From the NCBI RefSeq assembly GCF_022288725.1, contig NZ_JAKNTA010000021.1:1-64000 (forward strand): DNA of 64,000 nucleotides. Direction: 5' to 3'. The DNA is from Kitasatospora sp. A2-31. GTDB taxonomy: Bacteria > Actinomycetota > Actinomycetes > Streptomycetales > Streptomycetaceae. This document shows, one piece after another, positions 8,526 to 17,037 of this stretch (within the stretch, counting starts at the first letter, position 1; the number at the start of each line of letters is the position of its first letter). The notes beneath the pieces are model-generated. The model ran no database searches. It saw only the letters and a program-made list of their open reading frames with translations, and was not told where the DNA came from. Position numbers and translations under genes: made by a program.

Positions 8526-9551
8526 ATGGACAAGGGCGATGAACTGGGGCGGGTGACGCTGGCCGACGTCGCGCGCGAGGCCGAGGTCTCCGTTTCGACG
8601 GTTTCGAAGGTCCTCAACGGCCGCACCGATGTCTCGGCGCCCACCCGCGTCCGCGTCGAGCGGATCCTGCGCGCCCACGACTACCGCCGCGCCGCGCGCA
8701 GCAGCGCCGAGGCGCCCCTCGTCGAGATCGTCTTCCACGAGCTCGACAGCCTCTGGGCGATGGAACTCCTGCGCGGTGTCGAGGCCGTGGCGAGCGAGCA
8801 CGGCGCGGCTATGGTGGTCACCCGCAGCGGTTCACGCCACGCACCGGGACCGGAGTGGATCGAGGCGGTGCTGCGTCGGCGCCCCCTCGGGGTGGTCCTG
8901 GTCTTCTCCGGCCTGCCGCCCGAGCTGAAGCGCCAACTGCGGGCGCGGTCCATCCCGTTCGTGATCATCGACCCGGCCGGCAACCCCGATCCGGACGTGC
9001 CCTCGGTGGGCTCGGCGAACTGGGCCGGCGGTCTCGCCGCCACCCGGCACCTGATCGAACTCGGCCACCGGCGCATCGCCATCGTCACCGGCCCGGCGGA
9101 CACCCTCTGCTCGCTGGCCCGGCTGGACGGCTACCGCTCCGCGATGTCCATGGCCGGACTGGGGGTCGACCCCGCTCTGACCGCCTTCGGCGACTTCCAC
9201 GCCGAGGGCGGATTCGCCCGCGCCAAAGAACTGTTGGAGCTCCCGAAGCCGCCCACCGCGATCTTCGCCGGCAGCGACCTCCAGGCGCTCGGTGTCATGG
9301 AGGCCGCCCGGGTCTGTGGCCTGCGCGTGCCCGAGGACCTGTCCGTCGTCGGCTACGACGACCTGGACATCGCCCAGTGGAGCAGCCCCGCGCTCACCAC
9401 GGTCCGCCAACCCCTGCGCGAGATGGGTGAACAGGCCACCCGTCTGATCCTCGCGCTGCGGGCCGGGGAGGCCCCGGCCACCCCCACCCGCCTCGAACTC
9501 TCGACCACCCTGGTGGTGCGTTCCAGCACCGTGCCGCCCGGCCGGCGCTGA
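8526..9551 (+). CDS. bxlR: LacI-family transcriptional repressor BxlR
   Basis: 341 aa from the ATG at 8526; an in-frame ATG at 8508 would add six residues but has no ribosome binding site, while 8526 fits a leaderless start. N-terminal LacI helix-turn-helix and hinge (VTLADVAREAEVSVSTVSKVLNG), then a periplasmic-binding-protein-like effector domain (FVIIDPAGNPDPDVPSV, ELGHRRIAIVTGP, GYDDLDIAQWSSPALTTVRQP). It is divergent from bxlEFGA, the known arrangement for the xylobiose-responsive repressor BxlR. Binding of xylo-oligosaccharide should release it from GAAA/TTTC elements such as 8386-8407 and 9626-9640. Confidence 0.88.
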   Translation: MDKGDELGRVTLADVAREAEVSVSTVSKVLNGRTDVSAPTRVRVERILRAHDYRRAARSSAEAPLVEIVFHELDSLWAMELLRGVEAVASEHGAAMVVTRSGSRHAPGPEWIEAVLRRRPLGVVLVFSGLPPELKRQLRARSIPFVIIDPAGNPDPDVPSVGSANWAGGLAATRHLIELGHRRIAIVTGPADTLCSLARLDGYRSAMSMAGLGVDPALTAFGDFHAEGGFARAKELLELPKPPTAIFAGSDLQALGVMEAARVCGLRVPEDLSVVGYDDLDIAQWSSPALTTVRQPLREMGEQATRLILALRAGEAPATPTRLELSTTLVVRSSTVPPGRR

Positions 9552-9625
9552 GCCGGGCAGCTGAGCCGGGCACGGTCCGACCGGCCGGGCCGGCCCAGCC
9601 CGGTCCATCTTGCGGTCACGGCTCC

Positions 9626-9640
9626 CGAAACTTTCGAAAG
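9626..9640. promoter_or_regulatory. Exact BxlR/xylanase-type operator upstream of the xylanase operon
   Basis: CGAAACTTTCG (9626-9636) is an exact copy of the CGAAANTTTCG palindrome reported for xylanase gene control in Streptomyces, and continues as AAAG. It lies just after bxlR, about 465 bp before the GH10 start. A TTGACA -35-like hexamer is at 9768-9773 with no good -10, so the promoter position in this 549-bp gap is unsettled. No gene is convincing in the gap. Confidence 0.6.
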
Positions 9641-9989
9641 GCGGTCCCCGGCGCCGGACCTGCCGCCGGACCTCCCGCGTTCGCCGCCACCAGGGCCGAC
9701 GCCGCCGGATGTCCCGATTCGCCGGTGCGAGAGCGCGCCGAACATGGCGGAGTTCCGACCGAAAGCGTTGACAGCCTCTTGGAGCCGTGCCAACACTGTC
9801 GCCGTCGACAAGTCCGAACTGCGGCCTCGGTTCCGGGTCGTGTTCGTCAGCCACCGTCGGGGTCAGCGGCGTTGGTGACCGGTCGATTCCGTGCACCGCC
9901 TCCGCGCCGCCGTCAGGCACCTGCGGACGACGCGCATCGCCTTGCCCGAGGGCCGCCTCGACGTGTCGGTCAGGGCGCGCCTTCGCGTC

Positions 9990-10006
9990 GATTGTTAACG
10001 CTCACA
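9990..10006. promoter_or_regulatory. LacI-type operator before the xylanase-arabinofuranosidase operon
   Basis: GATTGTTAACGCTCACA shares its core with the perfect palindrome at 852-871 (TTGTTARCGCTMACA), with the usual central CG. It lies about 95 bp before the GH10 start codon, a plausible repressor position. Pairing of the two sites suggests a common regulator not encoded in this window. Confidence 0.6.
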
Positions 10007-10100
10007 GGCACGTCCACGTCAGGACGAGCCCTCCCGTCGGGACGAAGCGCCGACCCATCGGCGCGGAGGCCATTCCCCACCCGAAGGAGCACGATCCGTC

Positions 10101-11570
10101 ATGTCATGGCTCACTCAAAGGAAGCGTCCCCGCAAGCTCTTGACGGCCGCCGCGTGCCTCGCCGTCAGCTCGGTCACCCTCACCGCGAGCCCCGCCGCCC
10201 ACGGCGCCGGAGCGAGCACGCTGGGTGCGGCGGCAGCCGGCAGCGGCCGCTACTTCGGCGCCGCGGTGGCCGCCGGCCGGCTCGGCGACTCGACGTACTC
10301 CACCATCCTCGACCGGGAGTTCACCACGATCACCCCGGAGAACGAGATGAAGTGGGACACGACCGAGCCCTCCCGGGGGTCGTTCAACTTCGGCCCCGCC
10401 GACACGGTCGTCAACCACGCCGCCGCACACGGCCAGAAGATGCGCGGCCACACCCTGGTCTGGCACTCCCAGCTTCCCGGCTGGGTCCGCTCCATCGGCG
10501 ACGCCACCACCCTGCGCAACGTGATGAACAACCACATCACCCAGGAGGCCACCCACTACAAGGGCAGGATCTACGCCTGGGACGTGGTCAACGAGGCCTT
10601 CGCCGACGACGGCAGCGGCCGCCACCGCAGCTCGGTCTTCCAGGACGTCCTCGGCGACGGCTTCATCGAGCAGGCCTTCCGCACCGCCCGCACCGCCGAC
10701 CCCGCGGCCAAGCTCTGCTACAACGACTACAGCATCGAGAACTGGTCCGACGCCAAGACGCAGGGCGTCTACCGCATGGTCAAGGACTTCAAGTCCCGCG
10801 GCGTCCCGATCGACTGCGTCGGCTTCCAGAGCCACTTCGGGGCCGGCGGCCCCCCGGCCAGCCTGCGCACCACCCTGGCCAACTTCGCCGCCCTCGGCGT
10901 GGACGTCCAGCTCACCGAACTCGACATCGCCCAGGCCCCCGCCAACGCCTACGCCGACACCGTCCGGGCCTGCCTCGACACACCCCGCTGCACCGGCATC
11001 ACCGTCTGGGGCATCCGCGACAGCGACTCCTGGCGCACCGGTGAGAACCCGCTGCTGTTCGACGGCAACGGCAACCGGAAGGCCGCCTACGGCGCGGTAC
11101 TCACCACCCTCGACGGCGCCGGCGACGGCACCCCGAGCGGGGACATCGTCTCCGGTGCCGTCTACACGCTCGCCGCCGCCGCTGCCGGGCGCGTCCTCGA
11201 CGAACCCGCCGGCCAGAACGGCAACGGCACCCCGCTCCAGGTCTGGGACGCCAGCGGCGCCACCAACCAGCAGTGGCGTGCCGCCCGCAACGCCGACGGC
11301 ACCTACACCCTGACCAACCTCGCCAGCGGCCGGGTCCTCGACCAGCCCGGCGGCCAGACGGGCAACGGGACGAGGATGCAGGTCTGGGACCCCAACGGCG
11401 GCGCCAACCAGCGCTGGAAGGCCGCCCGCAACGCCGACGGCACCTACACCCTGACCAACGTCGCCAGCGGCCGCGCCCTGGAGACCCCCGGCGGCCGGAC
11501 CGGCAACGGCACCCCCGTCCAGATCTGGGACGCCACCGGCGGCACCAACCAGCACTGGAGCTTCAAGTGA
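10101..11570 (+). CDS. Secreted GH10 endo-1,4-beta-xylanase with C-terminal CBM13
   Basis: 489 aa. A GGAG lies 11 bp before the ATG. Residues 1-36 are a signal peptide ending AHGAG. The GH10 domain spans about 42-340; Glu165 in WDVVNEAF is the acid/base and Glu273 in QLTELDI the nucleophile, with family signatures ENEMKWD and RGHTLVWHSQLPGW. A short linker leads to a CBM13 (about 350-489) with three repeats of the pattern GNGTPxQxWD...NQxW; two repeats are nearly identical, which suggests recent internal duplication. It cleaves the xylan backbone outside the cell. The stop overlaps the start of the GH62 gene, making the two one operon. Confidence 0.95.
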   Translation: MSWLTQRKRPRKLLTAAACLAVSSVTLTASPAAHGAGASTLGAAAAGSGRYFGAAVAAGRLGDSTYSTILDREFTTITPENEMKWDTTEPSRGSFNFGPADTVVNHAAAHGQKMRGHTLVWHSQLPGWVRSIGDATTLRNVMNNHITQEATHYKGRIYAWDVVNEAFADDGSGRHRSSVFQDVLGDGFIEQAFRTARTADPAAKLCYNDYSIENWSDAKTQGVYRMVKDFKSRGVPIDCVGFQSHFGAGGPPASLRTTLANFAALGVDVQLTELDIAQAPANAYADTVRACLDTPRCTGITVWGIRDSDSWRTGENPLLFDGNGNRKAAYGAVLTTLDGAGDGTPSGDIVSGAVYTLAAAAAGRVLDEPAGQNGNGTPLQVWDASGATNQQWRAARNADGTYTLTNLASGRVLDQPGGQTGNGTRMQVWDPNGGANQRWKAARNADGTYTLTNVASGRALETPGGRTGNGTPVQIWDATGGTNQHWSFK

Positions 11571-12991
11571 GCCGCCCGCGGGTGTCGGGCCCGCGTGCGT
11601 CCGTGATGCTCACCGCCGTGGTGGCGGTCGTGGCGGCCCTGGCGGCGATGCTCGTCGCCGGTCCGGCGGCCCGGGCGGCCACCAGCGGTGCCCTGCGCGG
11701 TGTCGGCTCCGGCCGGTGTCTCGACGTGCAGAACGCCGGCCAGAGCGACGGCGCGTCCGTGCAGATCTGGGACTGCTCGAACGGGACCAACCAGCAGTGG
11801 ACGGCCACGTCCGGCAACCAGCTCACCGTCTACGGCAACAAGTGTCTCGACGTCCCCGGCCACGCCACCACGGCCGGCACCCGGGTGCAGATCTGGACCT
11901 GCAGCGGCGGCGCCAACCAGCAGTGGCGGGTGAACGCCGACGGCACGGTGGTCGGCGTGGAGTCCGGGCTGTGCCTGGACGTCACGGGCGCCGGCACCGC
12001 CAACGGCACGGCGGTGCAGATCTGGACGTGCAACGGCGGCAGCAACCAGAACTGGACCGGCCTCTCCTCCACCCCGCCGGGCGGCTCCTGCGCCCTGCCG
12101 TCGACGTACCGCTGGTCCTCGACCGGTGCGCTGGCGCAGCCGGCGAACGGATGGGCCTCGCTGAAGGACTTCACCGACGTGGTGTACAACGGCAAGCACC
12201 TGGTCTACGCATCGAACGTGAACGGCTCCTCGTACGGTTCGATGGCCTTCGCCCCCTTCACCAACTGGTCGGACATGGCCTCAGCGCCCCAGACGGGGAT
12301 GAACCAGAACGCGGTGGCACCCACCCTGTTCTACTTCGCGCCCAAGAACGTCTGGGTGCTCGCCTACCAGTGGGGCCAGTGGCCCTTCATCTACCGCACC
12401 TCCAGCGACCCGACCAACCCCAACGGCTGGTCGGCGCCGCAGCCGCTGTTCACCGGCGGCCTCCCGGGCGGCGCCGCCCCGATCGACCAGACGCTGATCG
12501 GCGACGACCGCAACATGTACCTGTTCTTCGCCGGTGACAACGGCAGCATCTACCGGGCGAGCATGCCGATCGGCAACTTCCCCGGCAACTTCGGCTCCTC
12601 CTACACCACCGTCATGACCGACACCGTGAAGAACCTCTTCGAGGCCCCGCAGGTCTACAGGGTCAAGGGCCAGAACCAGTACCTCATGATCGTCGAGGCT
12701 CGCGGCGCCGGCGAGCAGCGCTACTTCCGCTCCTTCACCGCCACCAGCCTGAACGGCTCCTGGACCCCGCAGGCCGCGAGCGAGAACAACCCCTTCGCCG
12801 GCAAGGCCAACAGCCGCGCCACCTGGACCGACGACATCAGCCACGGCGACCTCGTCCGCGACAACCCCGACCAGACCATGACCATCGACCCCTGCCACCT
12901 CCAGCTCCTCTACCAGGGCAAGTCCCCCACCGCCACCGGGCCCTACGATCAGCTCCCCTGGCGCCCGGGCCTCCTCACCCTCCAGCGCTGA
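11567..12991 (+). CDS. Secreted CBM13-GH62 alpha-L-arabinofuranosidase
   Basis: 474 aa from a GTG that overlaps the xylanase stop (GTGA), with GGAG 8 bp upstream; this start also gives the basic region needed for the signal peptide (cleavage near AARAA, residue 37). CBM13 beta-trefoil at about 40-165 with three QxW repeats (NQQW, NQQW, NQNW), then the GH62 five-bladed propeller (about 175-474): STYRWSSTGALAQP, LKDFTDVVYNG, VLAYQWGQWPFIYR, IDQTLIGDD, FEAPQVYRVKG, RATWTDDISHG, which are family signatures. It removes arabinose side chains from arabinoxylan, helping the coupled xylanase. Released arabinose is a plausible inducer through the operator at 9990. Confidence 0.95.
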   Translation: MSRPRVSGPRASVMLTAVVAVVAALAAMLVAGPAARAATSGALRGVGSGRCLDVQNAGQSDGASVQIWDCSNGTNQQWTATSGNQLTVYGNKCLDVPGHATTAGTRVQIWTCSGGANQQWRVNADGTVVGVESGLCLDVTGAGTANGTAVQIWTCNGGSNQNWTGLSSTPPGGSCALPSTYRWSSTGALAQPANGWASLKDFTDVVYNGKHLVYASNVNGSSYGSMAFAPFTNWSDMASAPQTGMNQNAVAPTLFYFAPKNVWVLAYQWGQWPFIYRTSSDPTNPNGWSAPQPLFTGGLPGGAAPIDQTLIGDDRNMYLFFAGDNGSIYRASMPIGNFPGNFGSSYTTVMTDTVKNLFEAPQVYRVKGQNQYLMIVEARGAGEQRYFRSFTATSLNGSWTPQAASENNPFAGKANSRATWTDDISHGDLVRDNPDQTMTIDPCHLQLLYQGKSPTATGPYDQLPWRPGLLTLQR

Positions 12992-13010
12992 GCCTGCCTG
13001 ATCCACCACG

Positions 13011-13042
13011 GGGAGCCCCGGCCGATCACGGCTGGGGTTCCC
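13011..13042 (+). terminator. Hairpin terminator after the xylanase operon
   Basis: GGGAGCCCCGGCCG pairs over all 14 positions (two G-U) with CGGCTGGGGTTCCC across a 4-base loop, 19 bp after the GH62 stop. There is no clear U-tract, as is common in Streptomyces. Confidence 0.75.
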
Positions 13043-13078
13043 TCCCCGTCAGCCTGCCGGCGTCACCGAGGGCCGGTC

Positions 13079-13248
13079 CGGCGCCTGGCGGACAACGCGG
13101 GCAGCGGCACCGTCTTCGTCGCCGCCCCAGGGCCTCGGCCAGGACGTCACCTTCGTCGACGACCGGACCCGGCCGTTCGAGGCCGGTCCGTACGTCGACA
13201 CGACCCAGCCCTTCTCCGCCGGTTTCAGCTACGGCGGCGGGATGAGTA
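13079..13248 (+). pseudogene. Remnant of a CE1 feruloyl/acetylxylan-type esterase gene
   Basis: Two frames carry recognisable pieces of a CE1 esterase in the right order. First, RRLADNAGSGTVFVAAPG reads in one frame, matching the segment before the oxyanion region. A frame change near 13125-13134 leads to GLGQDVTFVDD, then YVDTTQPFSAGFSYGGGMS, which contains the G-x-S-x-G nucleophile elbow. Both the N-terminal half and everything after the nucleophile are missing, and the fragment ends about 25 bp before a CebR box. It is therefore a truncated, frameshifted relic, not a functional gene. It is not a copy of the esterase at 1463-2812, whose elbow reads GESSG. Confidence 0.65.
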
Positions 13249-13270
13249 CGCGCCAGAACAATGCTCGAAC

Positions 13271-13290
13271 CAGTGGGAGCGCTCCCACTG
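13271..13290. promoter_or_regulatory. CebR box upstream of the GH5/GH6 cellulase genes
   Basis: The exact 14-mer TGGGAGCGCTCCCA (13274-13287) lies inside a longer perfect palindrome CAGTGGGAGCGCTCCCACTG. It is 180 bp before the GH5 start, and should repress the cellulase genes until cellobiose or cellotriose releases CebR. Confidence 0.88.
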
Positions 13291-13406
13291 TGAGGGATGC
13301 CCCCGGGTCGGTCAAGGGGCTTGAAGAGTCGAACGCCTTGGCCGAGGAATCCGCGCAACTCCTCTTTTCCTTAGCGGTAGTTGGCGCTACGGTCGGTGCC
13401 CACCAG

Positions 13407-13420
13407 TGGGAGCGATTCCG
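13407..13420. promoter_or_regulatory. Second, imperfect CebR box close to the GH5 start
   Basis: TGGGAGCGATTCCG keeps the left arm and centre of the CebR box but has mismatches in the right arm. It lies about 50 bp before the start codon and could be a weak auxiliary site to 13274-13287. Confidence 0.55.
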
Positions 13421-13468
13421 TCAGTCGACGCGCCGGGAGCGGCGCGTCCTCGCTGCGAGGAGTCGCTC

Positions 13469-14995
13469 ATGCGACACTCCCCACGCTTCTCGGCGTTGCT
13501 CGCCGGCACGGTGCTCACCCTGGTGAGCGCCGTATCCGCCGTGTCCGCCGCAGCGGGTGCGGGTGCGGATGCCGCCGCACCCTCCGCCTGCTCGGTGGCC
13601 TACTCCACGGTCAACCAGTGGGACGGCGGCTTCCAGGCCTCCGTGTCCGTGACCAACAACGGCGCGCCCACCAGTGGTTGGCGCCTCGGCTTCGCCTTCA
13701 CCGGCGGCCAGCACCTCACCCAGGGCTGGAACGCCACCTGGTCCCAGTCCGGTACCACCGTCACGGCGGTGAACGAGAGTTGGAACACCTCGCTCGGAAG
13801 CGGCGAAACCGTCACCCTCGGCCTCATCGCCTCGTGGTCCGGCAGCAATCCCGCGCCGGTCGACTTCAGCCTCAATGGCTCTGCCTGCACGGGTGGTTCG
13901 TCCACCACTCCCACCCCCACCCCGACGACGTCGCCGACCACACCGACCCCGACCGGCACACCCACCGGCACACCCACCGGCGCGCCCGAGCTCGGCGTCA
14001 GCGGCAACCGCCTGACCGACCCGAGCGGCACCACCCGCCGACTGCTCGGCGTCAACCGCTCCGGCGGCGAGTTCATGTGCGTCCAGGGCCACGGGATCTT
14101 CGACGGCCCGGTGGACGACCCCGCGGTCCAGGCGATCGCGGACTGGCGGGCCAACACCGTCCGCATCACGCTCAACGAGGAGTGCTGGCTCGGCCTGGAC
14201 AACATCCGGCCCGAGTACCGGGGGACCGCGTACGTCGACGCCGTCAAGGCGCTGGTGACCCGGGTCCTCGGGCACGGCATGACCCCCGTGGTCGAACTCC
14301 ACTGGACGTACGGACAGTACACCGGTCCTTCGGCGGGCTGCTCGGACGTGCACGCCTCCTGCCAGAAGCCGATGCCGGACGCCCGGTACGCCCCGGCCTT
14401 CTGGACCTCGGTGGCCGACACCTTCAAGGACGACCGCCGGGTGGTCTTCGACCTGTTCAACGAGCCCTACCCGGACCGGGCCACCGCCACCACCGACCAG
14501 GCCTGGGCCTGTTGGCGCGACGGCGGCACCTGCCCGGGCATCGGCTATGAGGTGGCCGGCATGCAGGACCTCGTGGACGCCGTCCGGGCCACCGGCTCGC
14601 GCAACGTCGTCCTCGTCCCCGGTATCGCCTACGCGAACGACCTGAGCGGCTGGCTCGCCCACGCCCCGTCGGATCCGAGCGGCCAACTCGCCGCCGCCTG
14701 GCACGTGTACAACTTCAACTCGTGTGCCAGCGAGACCTGCTGGACCTCCACCCTGGCTCCGATCGCCGCCCGGGTCCCGCTCGTGGCGGGCGAGATCGGT
14801 GAGAACACCTGCGGGCACGCGTTCGTCGACCGCGTCATGAAGTGGTCCGACGACCGCGGGCTCTCCTACCTGGGCTGGACCTGGAACACCTGGGACTGCT
14901 CCTCCGGTCCTGCCCTGATCAGCGGTTACGACGGCACTCCCACCGCGTACGGCACCGGGCTGCGCGACCACCTGCGCAGCCTGAACGGACGCTGA
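13469..14995 (+). CDS. Secreted CBM2-GH5 endo-beta-1,4-glucanase
   Basis: 508 aa. GAGGAG lies 6 bp before the ATG; longer in-frame starts would include the second CebR box and are unlikely. Signal peptide to about residue 35. CBM2 cellulose-binding domain (about 38-138) with conserved aromatic positions NQWDGGFQ, GWNATWSQSG and a Cys near each end. A Thr/Pro linker (PTPTPTTSPTTPTPTGTPTG) follows. GH5 barrel (about 170-505): LLGVNRSGGEF, acid/base Glu332 in FDLFNEP, nucleophile Glu442 in AGEIGE. It cuts cellulose internally outside the cell. The GH6 gene starts 106 bp downstream with no CebR box of its own, so the two are probably one transcript. Confidence 0.95.
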   Translation: MRHSPRFSALLAGTVLTLVSAVSAVSAAAGAGADAAAPSACSVAYSTVNQWDGGFQASVSVTNNGAPTSGWRLGFAFTGGQHLTQGWNATWSQSGTTVTAVNESWNTSLGSGETVTLGLIASWSGSNPAPVDFSLNGSACTGGSSTTPTPTPTTSPTTPTPTGTPTGTPTGAPELGVSGNRLTDPSGTTRRLLGVNRSGGEFMCVQGHGIFDGPVDDPAVQAIADWRANTVRITLNEECWLGLDNIRPEYRGTAYVDAVKALVTRVLGHGMTPVVELHWTYGQYTGPSAGCSDVHASCQKPMPDARYAPAFWTSVADTFKDDRRVVFDLFNEPYPDRATATTDQAWACWRDGGTCPGIGYEVAGMQDLVDAVRATGSRNVVLVPGIAYANDLSGWLAHAPSDPSGQLAAAWHVYNFNSCASETCWTSTLAPIAARVPLVAGEIGENTCGHAFVDRVMKWSDDRGLSYLGWTWNTWDCSSGPALISGYDGTPTAYGTGLRDHLRSLNGR

Positions 14996-15101
14996 GCGAA
15001 CACCGGGACGCCGCGACACGGGTACGCGCGACACAGAACGCGCGACACACAGGTACACCGACGCACCAGGACACCGATTCACCGAAAGGGACACCCGGAT
15101 C

Positions 15102-16922
15102 ATGAGCCGCACCCCGCGCACCCCGCGCACCACGCACACCACCGACCCCACCGGCCCCGCCCTCACCAGGCTGCGCAGCAGCCGGACGGCCCTGCTCGCC
15201 GCCCTCTCCCTGATCACCGCGAGCGGCGCCACCGCCACCGTGCTGTCCGCCTCCGCGGGCGCCGCCACGGCCGGCTGCCGGGTCGACTACCAGGTCTCCA
15301 ACCAGTGGAACACCGGCTTCGGCGCCAACGTCGTCGTGACCAACACCGGGGACCCGCTGGCCTCCTGGACCCTGGAGTGGACCTTCGCCGGCGGCCAGCA
15401 GGTCACCCAGGGCTGGAACGCCACCATCAGCCAGTCGGGAGCCGCCGTCACCGCCCGGAACGTCTCCTACAACGGCAGCCTGGCGACCGGCGGTTCCACC
15501 TCCTTCGGCTTCAACGCCTCCTACAGCGGCGCCAACCCGGTCCCGACCGCCTTCAAGCTCAACGGCGTGCTCTGCGACGGCTCCACCACGACACCCACTC
15601 CCACCCCGACGGGCACGCCCACCACCTCGCCCACCGCCACCCCGACCGGCACCCCCACCACCCCGCCCGGCGGCCGCGTCGACAACCCCTACGCCGGCGC
15701 GAAGGTCTACGTGAACCCCGAGTGGTCCGCGCACGCCGCCGCCGAGCCCGGCGGCGGCAAGGTCGCCAACCAGCCCACCGGCATCTGGATCGACCGGATC
15801 GCCGCCATCACCGGCGCCAACGGCAAGATGGGGCTGCGCGCCCACCTCGACGAGGCGCTGCGCCAGAAGGGCGGCGGCGAACTCGTCGTCCAGCTCGTCA
15901 TCTACGATCTGCCCGGCCGGGACTGCTCGGCGCTCGCCTCCAACGGCGAGCTCGGCCCGACCGAGATCGGCCGGTACAAGACGGAGTTCATCGACCCGAT
16001 CGCGGCGATCCTCGCCGACCCGAAGTACGCGGGGCTGCGCATCGTCACCGCAGTGGAGATCGACTCGCTGCCGAACCTGGCCACCAACACCACGCCGCGC
16101 GCCACCGCGACCCCCGTGTGCGACGTGATGAAGACCAACGGCAACTACATCACCGGCGTCGGTTACGCGCTCAAGAAGCTGGGCGCCGTGCCCAACGTGT
16201 ACAACTACGTCGACGCCGGGCACCACGGCTGGCTCGGCTGGGACGACAACTTCGGCGCGTCGGCGGACCTGTTCAAGCAGGCCGCGACGGCCGAGGGCTC
16301 GACTCCCGCCAACGTGGCCGGCTTCATCGTCAACACCGCGAACTACAGCGCGCTCAAGGAGAACAACTTCACCATCGACGACAGCGTCAACGGCACCTCC
16401 GTCCGCCAGTCCAAGTGGGTCGACTGGAACCGGTACACCGACGAGCTGTCCTACGCGCAGGCGATGCGGGCCAAGCTGGTCTCGATCGGCTTCGACCCGC
16501 ACCTCGGCATGCTGATCGACACCTCGCGCAACGGCTGGGGGGGCACCGCCCGGCCGTCCGGGCCCGGGCCGAGGACGAGCGTCGACGCGTACGTGGACGG
16601 CGGGCGCTACGACCGGCGCTTCCAGACCGGCAACTGGTGCAACCAGGCCGGCGCGGGCCTCGGGGAGCGGCCGCAGGCGGACCCGGCGACGGGCATCGAC
16701 GCCTACGTCTGGATGAAGCCCCCGGGCGAGTCGGACGGGGCGAGCAAGGAGATCCCGAACAACGACGGCAAGGGCTTCGACCGGATGTGTGACCCGACCT
16801 ACACCGGCAACCCGCGGAACAACTACAGCATGTCCGGTGCGTTGCCGGACGCGCCGCTGGCCGGGGAGTGGTTCTCCGCCCAGTTCCAGCAGCTGCTGAA
16901 GAACGCCTACCCGGCGCTGTAG
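15102..16922 (+). CDS. Secreted CBM2-GH6 cellobiohydrolase (exoglucanase)
   Basis: 606 aa. N-terminal basic/Thr-rich stretch then a signal peptide ending near AGAATAG (about residue 57). CBM2 (58-160: NQWNTGFGANV, GWNATISQSG), a Pro/Thr linker built of TPTGTPT repeats, then the GH6 domain (about 195-606). The catalytic acid is the Asp in YDLPGRDCSALASNGE (near residue 275), a GH6 signature; VTAVEIDSLPNL, NVYNYVDAGHHGWLGW and CDPTYTGN are further family blocks. It releases cellobiose processively and complements the GH5 enzyme. The upstream sequence holds CGCGACACA-type short repeats and a weak AAAGGGA ribosome binding site. Confidence 0.95.
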   Translation: MSRTPRTPRTTHTTDPTGPALTRLRSSRTALLAALSLITASGATATVLSASAGAATAGCRVDYQVSNQWNTGFGANVVVTNTGDPLASWTLEWTFAGGQQVTQGWNATISQSGAAVTARNVSYNGSLATGGSTSFGFNASYSGANPVPTAFKLNGVLCDGSTTTPTPTPTGTPTTSPTATPTGTPTTPPGGRVDNPYAGAKVYVNPEWSAHAAAEPGGGKVANQPTGIWIDRIAAITGANGKMGLRAHLDEALRQKGGGELVVQLVIYDLPGRDCSALASNGELGPTEIGRYKTEFIDPIAAILADPKYAGLRIVTAVEIDSLPNLATNTTPRATATPVCDVMKTNGNYITGVGYALKKLGAVPNVYNYVDAGHHGWLGWDDNFGASADLFKQAATAEGSTPANVAGFIVNTANYSALKENNFTIDDSVNGTSVRQSKWVDWNRYTDELSYAQAMRAKLVSIGFDPHLGMLIDTSRNGWGGTARPSGPGPRTSVDAYVDGGRYDRRFQTGNWCNQAGAGLGERPQADPATGIDAYVWMKPPGESDGASKEIPNNDGKGFDRMCDPTYTGNPRNNYSMSGALPDAPLAGEWFSAQFQQLLKNAYPAL

Positions 16923-16930
16923 CACCGAAC

Positions 16931-16976
16931 GCCCGTCGACCGTCGGAGGCCACCGGTGCTCCGGCCGGTCGACGGG
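16931..16976 (+). terminator. Hairpin after the GH6 gene
   Basis: GCCCGTCGACCG and CGGTCGACGGGC are perfect 12-bp inverted repeats around a 22-base loop, starting 8 bp after the GH6 stop. It may be the first of two terminators between the convergent GH6 and cebR genes. Confidence 0.6.
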
Positions 16977-16994
16977 CCCTGGCACGACTCTTCA

Positions 16995-17035
16995 GGACGC
17001 CCCTCCGGGAGGGCCTCTCCCCCGGAGGGGCGTCC
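16995..17035. terminator. Bidirectional terminator between GH6 gene and cebR
   Basis: A perfect 15-bp stem (GGACGCCCCTCCGGG / CCCGGAGGGGCGTCC) with an 11-base loop lies between the convergent genes and ends 3 bp before the cebR stop codon. Confidence 0.85.
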
Positions 17036-17037
17036 TC

